From JAYUZR01 sp043751595 (GTDB taxonomy: Bacteria > Patescibacteriota > UBA1384 > CAILIB01), in contig JAYUZR010000008.1 of the NCBI GenBank assembly GCA_043751595.1, forward strand, positions 1-42,970: 42,970 nucleotides of DNA. Reading direction: 5' to 3'. Positions 31,377-39,076 of the stretch are shown in pieces (position 1 is the stretch's first letter; each line of letters begins with the position of its first letter). The notes beneath the pieces are model-generated. The model worked only from the letters and a program-made list of their open reading frames with translations. It made no database searches and was not told the origin of the DNA. The position numbers were made by a program, and so were the translations under genes.

Positions 31377-32756
31377 TTATTTGATGAGGCCCCAAATAGC
31401 TCCGCCACCAGCAAGTACCATAATAGCCACCACAAACCAGCCCACTACCGAAGTTACTTTACTATTTACCCACTGGCCCATTACTCTGCGATTAGCCGAA
31501 AGCAATACGATGGGAATCAAGACCAGTGGCGCAACCAGGGCATTTACCACCGCGGAAGCAATCAAGGCATCAACTGGATCAATTCCGATAAAGTTAGCTC
31601 CAAGACCAATAAGCATCGAGATAATCAAGATTCCATAAAAAGAGTAGGCCTGATTAAGTGAACGATATAATCCCTCTTTCCAGCCAAAGGTTTCTGCTAG
31701 CGCATACGAACTAGAGCCAGCCAAAACCGGAACAGCCAGTAAGCCAGTACCTACAATACCGAAGGTAAAGAGTAGCGAAGCGTTAGAGCCGCCAAGTGGC
31801 TTAAGCGCGGCAGCAGCTTCGGCGGCGGTAGTAATATGAGTAAGGCCGCTCGTGTGTAATACCGCTCCACAAAGCAAGATAATAAAGAACATCACCAAAT
31901 TAGAGAGGAACATTCCCGACCACACATCAATCCTCATCCGGTGAATCACTTCCTTAGAGGTACTTTGCTGACGCTCTTTAAGCGTAGTTTGGCCGGCCAG
32001 GATATCTTCTTCTACTTCTTGCGAGGTTTGCCAGAAGAAAAGATAAGGCGAGATGGTGGTTCCCAAAATGGCGGTTACCAGAATAATCTGTTCTTTCTCA
32101 AACTTGATATGCGGAATCACCGTACTAGCCGCAACATCGCTCCAATTAATAGAAGGAACTAAGAAGACCGCTACTACATAGGCAAGGAGTACCAGTGCCA
32201 TCCATTTTAGGTAGCGCGCATACCGCTCGTAGCTAGCGTAAATCTGGAGCAGCAGACTAAGGAAGGTGAAAAAGACAAGGAAGACCCAGGTTGGGACCTG
32301 TGGAAATAACAACCTTGTAGCTTCGGCCATCGCGCCAAGATCGGCGCCAATATTAAAGGCATTAGCAATAAAGAGCAGACTTGTTACCAAAAGTAGTACC
32401 CAGCGAGGAAAAAACTTACGTAAGTTTGCCGCCAGACCCCGCCCACTAGCCAGGCCAATACGGGCGCACATCTCCTGCACCACCGCCATGAGCGGAAAAG
32501 TAAGTGGCGCTAACCACAGAAATTGGAATCCATACTGTGCACCCGTTTGCGAATAGGTAGCAATTCCGGACGGATCGTCGTCCGAGGCGCCGGTGGTGAT
32601 ACCGGGACCAAGCATATTCCAATAGGCTCGGGCTTTTTGCAGTGCGCTATTACTACCCCCTGCTCGACCCATCTTTTGTGCACCCTTAACTGCCCTTTCG
32701 AGGGTTTTAGCCGGAGCTGCGGCTGCCCGCTCAAACAATGGCTTAGGAGTACTCAT
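31377..32756 (-). CDS. Nramp-related divalent metal transporter
   Basis: A proton- or ion-coupled metal permease with about eleven membrane helices, 459 aa. A 45-residue basic N-terminus precedes helix 1, which reads GPGITTGASDDDPSGIATYS where classical Nramp has DPGN. Helix 6 reads GTTISPYLFFWQ and lacks the MPHN methionine that gives Nramp its preference for soft metals such as Mn and Fe over Ca and Mg. It is therefore closer to the variant clade; Mg or Mn is possible and cannot be decided here. ATG at 32756 is chosen from GATAGT exactly six bases upstream. Confidence 0.85.
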   Translation of the reverse strand: MSTPKPLFERAAAAPAKTLERAVKGAQKMGRAGGSNSALQKARAYWNMLGPGITTGASDDDPSGIATYSQTGAQYGFQFLWLAPLTFPLMAVVQEMCARIGLASGRGLAANLRKFFPRWVLLLVTSLLFIANAFNIGADLGAMAEATRLLFPQVPTWVFLVFFTFLSLLLQIYASYERYARYLKWMALVLLAYVVAVFLVPSINWSDVAASTVIPHIKFEKEQIILVTAILGTTISPYLFFWQTSQEVEEDILAGQTTLKERQQSTSKEVIHRMRIDVWSGMFLSNLVMFFIILLCGAVLHTSGLTHITTAAEAAAALKPLGGSNASLLFTFGIVGTGLLAVPVLAGSSSYALAETFGWKEGLYRSLNQAYSFYGILIISMLIGLGANFIGIDPVDALIASAVVNALVAPLVLIPIVLLSANRRVMGQWVNSKVTSVVGWFVVAIMVLAGGGAIWGLIK

Positions 32757-32762
32757 CTTCAC

Positions 32763-32768
32763 ACTATC
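32763..32768 (-). promoter_or_regulatory. Leaderless-type -10 of the Nramp-like gene
   Basis: GATAGT followed by exactly six bases and the ATG at 32756. It diverges from the cruF promoter 35 bases away. Confidence 0.45.
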
Positions 32769-32802
32769 GTACGTTACTGATGCAGTACCTGCATAGGGGA
32801 TC

Positions 32803-32811
32803 TGATATACT
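32803..32811 (+). promoter_or_regulatory. Leaderless-type extended -10 of the cruF-like gene
   Basis: TGATATACT followed by exactly six bases and the ATG at 32818. A near-consensus extended -10 and no SD sequence. Confidence 0.65.
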
Positions 32812-32817
32812 TATTGC

Positions 32818-33552
32818 ATGTTTACGCCGCAATCAGCCGTAGTGCGCACCACCCTCCTTGCCTGCTTTATTGCTGGTTTTTTCATGCCGCACTTGCCGGC
32901 GCACCCACTCTTTAGCGCCATTATTCCTCCGTTGGCTATTGTTGGGTTTGCTCTACCTGGCTTTACCGAACTGCTTAAAAAGTACAAATCTCGGGGAGCC
33001 TGGGCCTTGCTCCTGCTCTTTGTTGTAGCCGTAAGCCTCGAGGCTCTCTCTATTACTACCGGCTTTCCGTATAGCCAATTTACCTACGCCGATTCCGCCA
33101 TTGGCACCAAGCTCTTTTCACTCGTCCCCTGGACGGTACCCTTTGCCTGGGTGCCACTTGTTCTTGGAACCTACGCCCTTATTACGTCACACCTCACTAG
33201 ACCAAGCGCTGGTAAAGTACTGGCGCGAGCCGCCTTATTCTTAACCGCAATCGATCTCTGCCTCGATCCTATCATTGTAAAGCTTGGCTACTGGCACTAC
33301 CTGGCAGGAGGCATCTACTACCAGGTTCCCTTCCAAAACTTTTTAGGATGGATCTTAAGCGGCGCCTACGCCACCTGGATACTTGGCAGCTTTATTAAAT
33401 GGAAGCCACTCTCCACGCCTAGTCTTTTGGGATTACTCGCCATTCTTCTTTTCTGGAGCGGGGCAGCCATGAGTACACTCCTACTTCTTCCAACTCTTGC
33501 CGGAATCGGCTGTATCTTAATGGTTACGAAGAAGCTTACTCAACGTGCATAA
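32818..33552 (+). CDS. cruF: CruF-type carotenoid hydratase (bisanhydrobacterioruberin hydratase family)
   Basis: A 244-aa membrane protein with about seven helices, of the DUF422/Caroten_synth family. Landmarks: Glu75 in SLEALSITTGFPYSQF, VPWTVPFAWV, AIDLCLDPIIVKLGYWHY (146-161) and GGIYYQVPFQNFLGW (164-178). In haloarchaea CruF adds water across the terminal double bonds of C50 carotenoids; in other bacteria it acts on C40 carotenoid ends. The nearby lycopene-elongase-type UbiA gene favours the C50 role. Its 3' end overlaps the convergent MFS/spermidine-synthase gene by 17 bases. Confidence 0.82.
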   Translation: MFTPQSAVVRTTLLACFIAGFFMPHLPAHPLFSAIIPPLAIVGFALPGFTELLKKYKSRGAWALLLLFVVAVSLEALSITTGFPYSQFTYADSAIGTKLFSLVPWTVPFAWVPLVLGTYALITSHLTRPSAGKVLARAALFLTAIDLCLDPIIVKLGYWHYLAGGIYYQVPFQNFLGWILSGAYATWILGSFIKWKPLSTPSLLGLLAILLFWSGAAMSTLLLLPTLAGIGCILMVTKKLTQRA

Positions 33553-35047
33553 ACTCCTGCATATAGCGCTCGGTAGGGGCAAAATCATCGGTTAACAGTT
33601 GTGCATTTTTACAATCGCTGGGCGAGGTAAGCGTGCGTCGCTGAGCCCAAAGGTTCCGCATCTCATCTTCCTGGTTAAGAACTAGATCCGGAAAGTAGCT
33701 ACCATCTTTGCGGATAATAACTGTGATATTTTGCAACTTAGCAGGGGTTGTGGGCTCCATAGGAACCAATGCAACGGTTACGGAATTGCCAAAGCCGCGA
33801 GCCGCACTACAACCAAGATCGTGAATCCAATCGGAACCAGTACCCTCAAGCGTGCCTATCATATTTGCCACATACAGCCCACCTGGGCGTAACGCCTTGG
33901 CGATAGCCGCGTGTGCCTGAACCGTAGTGAGCTCGAAAGGGACGCTAAAGTAAGATCCAAAAGCATCGCCCAAGATCCAATCAAAACTAGCCGCAGGAGT
34001 TGATTCTAAAAAACGACGACCATCAATCTCGTGATTTACCAGGCGGGGAGAGTCTCCTAGGCCAAAATACTCTTTTGCGATCTTCGGCATGCTGGGATCA
34101 ATTTCGGCCACCTCAACCAGAGCCTGCGGCTCGCGCTTGAGTATATCTCGTGGAACCGTGTACGCTGCCCCGCCCAACATAAGCACGCGACCAGGCAAGG
34201 GAGCTAGGTCTGAGGCTAAACGGTAACTACGCGTGTAAGGATGAACTAATTCCTCCGCTTGGGCGGTATCGGTAAAAACCGAGGCATGTACCACACCGCC
34301 GAGTACCATACTTTTTATTGCGCGGCCACTTTTTGGGTCGGTCCAGTTCATCACCTTAATTGAACTATAAGGAGTTTGGAGCGAGATAATCCCGCGAGCC
34401 GCATCTACCCTAGTTGCTACAAGATGTACCCAGTAAGCGCCAGCCAAAAGAGTGGCCACAAGCACGTGGAGTAGGATGGCCTTTCTGGGAGCAAGAAAAA
34501 CCGAGAGTACTACGAGCAAAATCCCAACCACCAACTGAATAGCATCGCTTCCGAGCACCTCGAGCAAGACAAAGCCGGTAAGAAAAGTTCCAACTAAGCT
34601 ACCAGCCGTACCCGCTGCAGAAACCCGGCCAGAAACTCGGCCACTATCTTGCACGCTTGCCACGCTCATTCGCAGACAGTAGGGAGAAATCATCGCCAGC
34701 AAGGTACTACTTGGACCAAAGAGGAGCAGGGCAAGCCCCACCGCCTGCAGTGCAAGTGGGCTACGAGTTTGGGCAAAGATTGGCAAAACAAGCACCTGCA
34801 AAACCAATGAGACAGCAATCCAGCCAGCAGAAAGCCCAAGAATACGCTGCACCCTAGCTTTTTCAGGGAAGGCATCGGCTGCTCTTCCCCCTAGCCAATA
34901 CCCTAGCGCCAAACAAACCATTACTACTCCAATAACCGCTGTCCAAACTGTAAGTGAGGTACCCAAATAAGGTGCTAGCACCCTAGCAGCAACAAGCTCG
35001 AGCACCATAATACAAAAGCCGGCCAAAAAAGTGACGAGATAGTACAT
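33536..35047 (-). CDS. Fused membrane/spermidine-synthase-like protein
   Basis: A 503-aa protein. The N-terminal half has about seven membrane helices (MYYLVTFLAGFCIMVLELVA, ALGYWLGGRAAD), and the C-terminal half is a spermidine-synthase-like Rossmann domain: RVLMLGGAAYTVPRDIL, VEVAEIDPSM, FDWILGDAFGSYFSVPFELTT, LRPGGLYVANM. These fused proteins are widespread but of unclear function; an aminopropyl or methyl transfer is assumed. ATG at 35047 is picked because TATGCT lies seven bases upstream; 35059 is possible. It lies inside the carotenoid island, divergent from the prenyltransferase gene, but no carotenoid role is known. Confidence 0.8.
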   Translation of the reverse strand: MYYLVTFLAGFCIMVLELVAARVLAPYLGTSLTVWTAVIGVVMVCLALGYWLGGRAADAFPEKARVQRILGLSAGWIAVSLVLQVLVLPIFAQTRSPLALQAVGLALLLFGPSSTLLAMISPYCLRMSVASVQDSGRVSGRVSAAGTAGSLVGTFLTGFVLLEVLGSDAIQLVVGILLVVLSVFLAPRKAILLHVLVATLLAGAYWVHLVATRVDAARGIISLQTPYSSIKVMNWTDPKSGRAIKSMVLGGVVHASVFTDTAQAEELVHPYTRSYRLASDLAPLPGRVLMLGGAAYTVPRDILKREPQALVEVAEIDPSMPKIAKEYFGLGDSPRLVNHEIDGRRFLESTPAASFDWILGDAFGSYFSVPFELTTVQAHAAIAKALRPGGLYVANMIGTLEGTGSDWIHDLGCSAARGFGNSVTVALVPMEPTTPAKLQNITVIIRKDGSYFPDLVLNQEDEMRNLWAQRRTLTSPSDCKNAQLLTDDFAPTERYMQEFMHVE

Positions 35048-35054
35048 CTCGGCT

Positions 35055-35060
35055 AGCATA
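35055..35060. promoter_or_regulatory. Shared divergent promoter core
   Basis: Only 21 bases separate the two start codons. TATGCT (reverse) precedes the 503-aa gene by seven bases; the overlapping TAGCAT (forward, 35054-35059) precedes ubiA by nine. One box could drive both directions. Confidence 0.4.
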
Positions 35061-35068
35061 GCTGGAGA

Positions 35069-35956
35069 ATGAAAACTCCGCACTCCCCTCTTGCCCACAC
35101 CAAGGCCATTGCCCAGCTTTTGTGGCAAACCAGCCGGCCACGCTTTTGGATGTATACCCTGGGGCCTTTTATTTTAGGCTCGTTTGCCGGGGCCACAAAC
35201 GCTACCGCATTTACCCACCCCATATTTTGGATAGGGCTACTAGCCTGGACCCTTCCGCTTAACCTCTTTTTATACGGGGTAAACGACCTAGCCGACCACG
35301 ACACTGACCAGCATAACCCTAAGAAAAAGGGATATGAGCACCTTCTGGGGCGTCAGCAGCAGCCTATTCTCAAGGCAGCAATTATTGTAGCCCTAGTCAT
35401 CGTTCTTCCGTTTTTGCATAGCCTTGCCCCACTTTGGGCTCAAGCCTTTCTTTGGCTTCATATGTTTCTCTGCTGGGCTTACTCGATGCTACCTATCAGA
35501 TTTAAAGCCCGTCCTTTTGTAGATGCAGCCAGCAATCTTTTGTACGCATTGCCCGGGTTTTATGCGTATTTCACCCTTGGTGGTACTCATTTCTCGCCGC
35601 TCTTATTCTTAGCTGCTTGTTGTTGGTGTGCCGCCATGCACGCCTTTTCCGCTATTCCAGATATCGCGGCCGATAAAAAAGCTCACCTCAAAACTACCGC
35701 CGTAGTACTGGGTGAGCAAAAAACACTTAGCTTCTGTGCACTTCTTTATCTATTGGCCGCCATTCTCAGTTTCCCTTATCTATCTATCTTAGGACTGGTA
35801 TTTGGTGTTATTTACCAGGGTCTTATTTGGCAGGCGAGATCAAAAAAACAAACGGTCTTCTCGGTGTATAAAGTGTTCCCTCTGGTAAATGCTTTTGTCG
35901 GTTTTATCCTTACGATGGCCATTCTCTTTTTTCGATACAAAAGCTTAGTCGCATAG
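35069..35956 (+). CDS. UbiA-family prenyltransferase, lycopene elongase type
   Basis: A 295-aa membrane prenyltransferase with about eight helices. The first Asp-rich motif is NDLADHDTD (72-80), the second PDIAADKKAH (197-206), both Mg-diphosphate sites. The start SRPRFWMYTLGPFILG is the form I associate with lycopene elongases (LyeJ/CrtEb), which add C5 units from DMAPP to both ends of lycopene, giving C50 carotenoids. Other UbiA products (menaquinone, heme O, chlorophyll) are less likely given the adjacent cruF, crtI, crtB and IPP isomerase. A weak GGAGA lies right before the ATG. A terminator follows after 14 bases. Confidence 0.78.
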   Translation: MKTPHSPLAHTKAIAQLLWQTSRPRFWMYTLGPFILGSFAGATNATAFTHPIFWIGLLAWTLPLNLFLYGVNDLADHDTDQHNPKKKGYEHLLGRQQQPILKAAIIVALVIVLPFLHSLAPLWAQAFLWLHMFLCWAYSMLPIRFKARPFVDAASNLLYALPGFYAYFTLGGTHFSPLLFLAACCWCAAMHAFSAIPDIAADKKAHLKTTAVVLGEQKTLSFCALLYLLAAILSFPYLSILGLVFGVIYQGLIWQARSKKQTVFSVYKVFPLVNAFVGFILTMAILFFRYKSLVA

Positions 35957-35970
35957 CCACCAAACGCAGA

Positions 35971-36005
35971 AACCACCCCCTTCTCTGCACGAGAAGGGGG
36001 TGGTT
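35971..36005. terminator. Bidirectional terminator after ubiA
   Basis: A 15-bp perfect stem (AACCACCCCCTTCTC, 35971-35985 with 35991-36005) with a TGCAC loop, between convergent ubiA and the 181-aa gene. Forward tail CTATTTTG. Confidence 0.9.
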
Positions 36006-36551
36006 CTATTTTGCAGACCAGGGTACTTGGTGGCACTCAATCTCAGCGACAGCCTCAAAAAGGTTGGTCCACCTAAGAGGCTTAAACTCAAGCAAGCCTG
36101 CTGCAGTGAGCCTCCTCACGGAAGCTACCGCATGACTATGAAACTCCACCTCAATCCCAGAAGATTGCCTGAGATACTCCCAAAGATCGTAATCTCCGGC
36201 GGTTAGGCCGGAAAAAAGACACATTGGATGTGGCATACTAACCTTAGAACGCTCACATGTATCCTTAACAATGTCGAGAAGTACCCGACCAAAATAGAAG
36301 TCAGGGTTAGGGAAGGTTTCTCGTCTTGAGATAACAATTCCCAACCTATCTCCGTTCTCTGCTATCCAGGCGATATACAAAGTGGCAACACATTTTTTGA
36401 TTGCCAAGACGAATGAGCAGTGGTTTCTCGACAGTAGCGGGCTCGTAAGCCGTTTACCGACAGAGAGCTTCCACTCCCCACGCTCTATCTTTCGTATATC
36501 TAGAAAATCTTCTTCTGGATCGGCGGGCAGCACAATCCTAAATTCATTCAC
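36006..36551 (-). CDS. Unknown protein, 181 aa
   Basis: A soluble protein of no recognised family, beginning MNEFRIVLPADPEEDFLDIRK. It has strand-rich segments (CVATLYIAWIAENGDRLGIV), several cysteines and a C-terminal YDLWEYLRQSSGIEVEFHSHA that may be a small helical domain. Start GTG at 36551 is chosen for the TGAGGA about six bases upstream; an earlier GTG at 36563 has its SD sequence too close. A lone gene between the ubiA terminator and crtI, with codon content like other orphan genes here. Nothing is seen in 36564-36649. Confidence 0.5.
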   Translation of the reverse strand: MNEFRIVLPADPEEDFLDIRKIERGEWKLSVGKRLTSPLLSRNHCSFVLAIKKCVATLYIAWIAENGDRLGIVISRRETFPNPDFYFGRVLLDIVKDTCERSKVSMPHPMCLFSGLTAGDYDLWEYLRQSSGIEVEFHSHAVASVRRLTAAGLLEFKPLRWTNLFEAVAEIECHQVPWSAK

Positions 36552-36649
36552 CCTTTTCCTCACTCCTCCGATTTTTACCCCCGAACACGCCGCACGCGCC
36601 TACGAGTTATAGTTGTTCTTAGCGGAAATCAGATTAAAGCTCAAGTAAT

Positions 36650-38155
36650 TTAGAGCTCGTCCAATGGGCCGTGACTCTTATTACCGGTAATTCTCTTATA
36701 GGCAAGCTCGGCGCTTACCAGGCCAATCGGCACGCCAATACCGGGATTTGTCCCTGCCCCAGCGTAGTACAATCCCTTCACCTTCTTACTAATGTTATTA
36801 GCGCGGAAGATTGCTGTTTGTTTAAGGAGGTGAGACATACCACCAAGAGCATTTCCTTTATACGCATTGTAATCTTGACCAAAGTTCTTAGCCGTGTAGA
36901 TTCGGCGATATTCAATTAACTCAGCAAGGTTGGGAATATTCATCGCTGTACCAACTTGCATAATCACCTTATCAGCGTAGGCCGCCTGCTCTTCATCGGT
37001 CATATAAATGCCTGGAGCAATTGGTACCAGAATAAAAAGGTTCTCCTTGCCCTTTGGCGCCATCGCCGGATCGGTCTTAGAAATGGAGCAGACGTACAAA
37101 TTGGGCTTAGTTGGGATAGTCGGCTTATCAAATAATTCCTTAAAGCCGGCATCCCAATCTTCTTCAAAAAGAAAAGTGTGGTGCAGCAAACTTGGCAACT
37201 GCTTTTTTACGCCTAAATACAAGATAAAGGCAGAAGGCGCCATTTCTTTTTTAGCCCAATAGCCCTCTGGATAGGTTTGATATTCTGGCGCCAGTAGCTT
37301 GGTTTCGCTAAACCACATATCAGCATTAGAGACGATCAAATCAGCCTCAAGCACCTCTCCACCTTCTAGACGAACCCCTTTTACCACTCCATTTTCTACC
37401 AAAATCTGCTCTGCCGGCGCATTTGTTCGAATCTCTGCTCCAGCTCCGCGTGCTAGATCGGCCATTACTTCCATTACACGAGAAAAACCACCCATTGGGT
37501 AATACACACCTTGCTCAAAATCGAGGTAGGTCATCATCTTGTACAGAGCAGGGGTGCGGTACGGTGAGCTCCCCAAAAAGACCATAGTGTACTCCAAAAT
37601 CTTTTGCAGTTCAGGTGTTTTGAAGCGTTTTTTTACGAAGTTATGTATGGTATCCAGTACCCCTAGACTCGGTCCTTCTTTAAGAGTAGTCCAGTTAAAG
37701 AAATCAAAAATAGTATCTGCGTTTCGGTAAATGAACGACTTCTTAGCTAGCGCATATTCCCGACCACCTCGCTTAATATAGGGCTTTAGTTTCTCAACTG
37801 ATCCAGGCTCAAGTTTCTCGAGCATTGCAGCATCTCGCTCAATATCTGAGTGAATATCGATCGGGTCTTTCCGGCCTGCAAAGTAGATTCTATAGGACGG
37901 ATCCAGCCGCTTGAGATCAAGATGATCAGATACCGTAGTACCCATCAACTGAAAATAATGCTCAAAAATATCGGGCATCAGGTACCAAGAAGGGCCCATA
38001 TCAAAGGTATAGCCCTCTGCCTCAAACTTGTTTGCCCGCCCACCAATACGAGCATTTTTTTCAATAAGGGTAACGCTATAGCCTTTCTTTGCCAGCAATC
38101 CGGCACTAGCCAAGCCCGCTACTCCGCCCCCAATAACAATAACTTTCTTAGACAT
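36650..38155 (-). CDS. crtI: Phytoene desaturase
   Basis: A FAD-dependent desaturase that converts phytoene to lycopene or neurosporene, 501 aa. The N-terminal dinucleotide motif is VIGGGVAGLASAGLLA with IEKNARIGGRA; the C-terminal signature is YYAGAGTNPGIGVPIGLVSAELA. Other family segments: FDMGPSWYLMPDIFE, GGFSRVMEVMADLA. Its ATG lies eight bases inside the end of crtB, so it is translationally coupled. Whether it makes three or four desaturations cannot be told; a CrtD-type 3,4-desaturation activity is possible but not shown. Confidence 0.96.
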   Translation of the reverse strand: MSKKVIVIGGGVAGLASAGLLAKKGYSVTLIEKNARIGGRANKFEAEGYTFDMGPSWYLMPDIFEHYFQLMGTTVSDHLDLKRLDPSYRIYFAGRKDPIDIHSDIERDAAMLEKLEPGSVEKLKPYIKRGGREYALAKKSFIYRNADTIFDFFNWTTLKEGPSLGVLDTIHNFVKKRFKTPELQKILEYTMVFLGSSPYRTPALYKMMTYLDFEQGVYYPMGGFSRVMEVMADLARGAGAEIRTNAPAEQILVENGVVKGVRLEGGEVLEADLIVSNADMWFSETKLLAPEYQTYPEGYWAKKEMAPSAFILYLGVKKQLPSLLHHTFLFEEDWDAGFKELFDKPTIPTKPNLYVCSISKTDPAMAPKGKENLFILVPIAPGIYMTDEEQAAYADKVIMQVGTAMNIPNLAELIEYRRIYTAKNFGQDYNAYKGNALGGMSHLLKQTAIFRANNISKKVKGLYYAGAGTNPGIGVPIGLVSAELAYKRITGNKSHGPLDEL

Positions 38156-39047
38156 AGCGTTCTTTTAGATGAATACCCGTCCGGCGCACGGCCAGAGCAA
38201 GTTTGTGTGGAGTAGATGTTTTCAGTCGTTTCTCAAATACATTATGATCAGCCGCCTCAATCTTATCCAGAATTGCCTCGTAAATATCGGCGGCAATCGA
38301 TACTCCTAACTGGCAATCGGGGGAGAGTTGAGCGATGGCTTTTCGGGCAACTACATACAGCTTGCGGGTGCGAGTAATTTCAAACCGCATAAGTGACGAC
38401 CAAGCTGAATCGTTCATTTTTTTGATAAGCGCCTGTTCACTCACGCCAAAATGTTGCATATCTTCCTGGGGGAGATAGACTCTGCCCCTTTCTTGGTAGT
38501 CGGCATCAATATCTCGCAAAAAGTTTGTCATCTGAAACGCTTCTGCCAGGGCCTTAGCTCCAGGCATCCAATCTCCCTTTGCACCGCAGATTACAGCCAT
38601 TGCATAGCCGACCACTGTTGCCGATCCATACATATATTCCTCCAAATCTGAGTACTTTTGATAGCGATCAGTATCGGTATCCTGCAGCATTTTATCTAGA
38701 AAAGTATCCAGCCATTCAAGCTTAATTTCGGGATATTCTTTTAAAAGCCAACGCGTAGCGCGGAAGACTGGGTCGTTTGTTTCGCCACCAGCTAATACAA
38801 ATTTCCATTCAGTAATCCATTCCTGTAAGGCCTTTCTCCCACCCTCGATATCATTTGCATATTCCACGTCGACAATATCGTCAGGAAGGCGGACAAATCC
38901 ATAGAGTGCCCAGGTTGCCCAGCGCCGTTCTAGCGGGAAAAGCCGGATTCCGGCTGAAAAACTTTTAGCATGACGCCGAGTAATACCTGCGCAAATACGC
39001 ATGTCATCTAAAAACTCTGAATACGGCAGGGGAGTCCGGGCTAGCAC
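38148..39047 (-). CDS. crtB: Phytoene synthase
   Basis: Condenses two GGPP to phytoene, the first committed carotenoid step, 299 aa. Both Asp-rich motifs are present: DDIVD (56-60) and RDIDADYQERGRVYLP (178-193), with RRHAKSF at the start. The GTG at 39047 is supported by TGCTAGAGT lying exactly six bases upstream; the AGGAAGG next to it is too close for a good SD sequence. First gene of crtB-crtI. Confidence 0.96.
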   Translation of the reverse strand: MLARTPLPYSEFLDDMRICAGITRRHAKSFSAGIRLFPLERRWATWALYGFVRLPDDIVDVEYANDIEGGRKALQEWITEWKFVLAGGETNDPVFRATRWLLKEYPEIKLEWLDTFLDKMLQDTDTDRYQKYSDLEEYMYGSATVVGYAMAVICGAKGDWMPGAKALAEAFQMTNFLRDIDADYQERGRVYLPQEDMQHFGVSEQALIKKMNDSAWSSLMRFEITRTRKLYVVARKAIAQLSPDCQLGVSIAADIYEAILDKIEAADHNVFEKRLKTSTPHKLALAVRRTGIHLKERYV

Positions 39048-39053
39048 CTTCCT

Positions 39054-39070
39054 ACTCTAGCAGATATGCT
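39054..39070. promoter_or_regulatory. Compact divergent promoter crtB / IPP isomerase
   Basis: TGCTAGAGT (reverse, 39054-39062) is six bases from the crtB GTG; TATGCT (forward, 39065-39070) is six bases from the isomerase ATG. Both promoters share a 29-base gap, so the two -35 regions would lie in the opposite genes. Confidence 0.6.
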
Positions 39071-39076
39071 AAAGCC

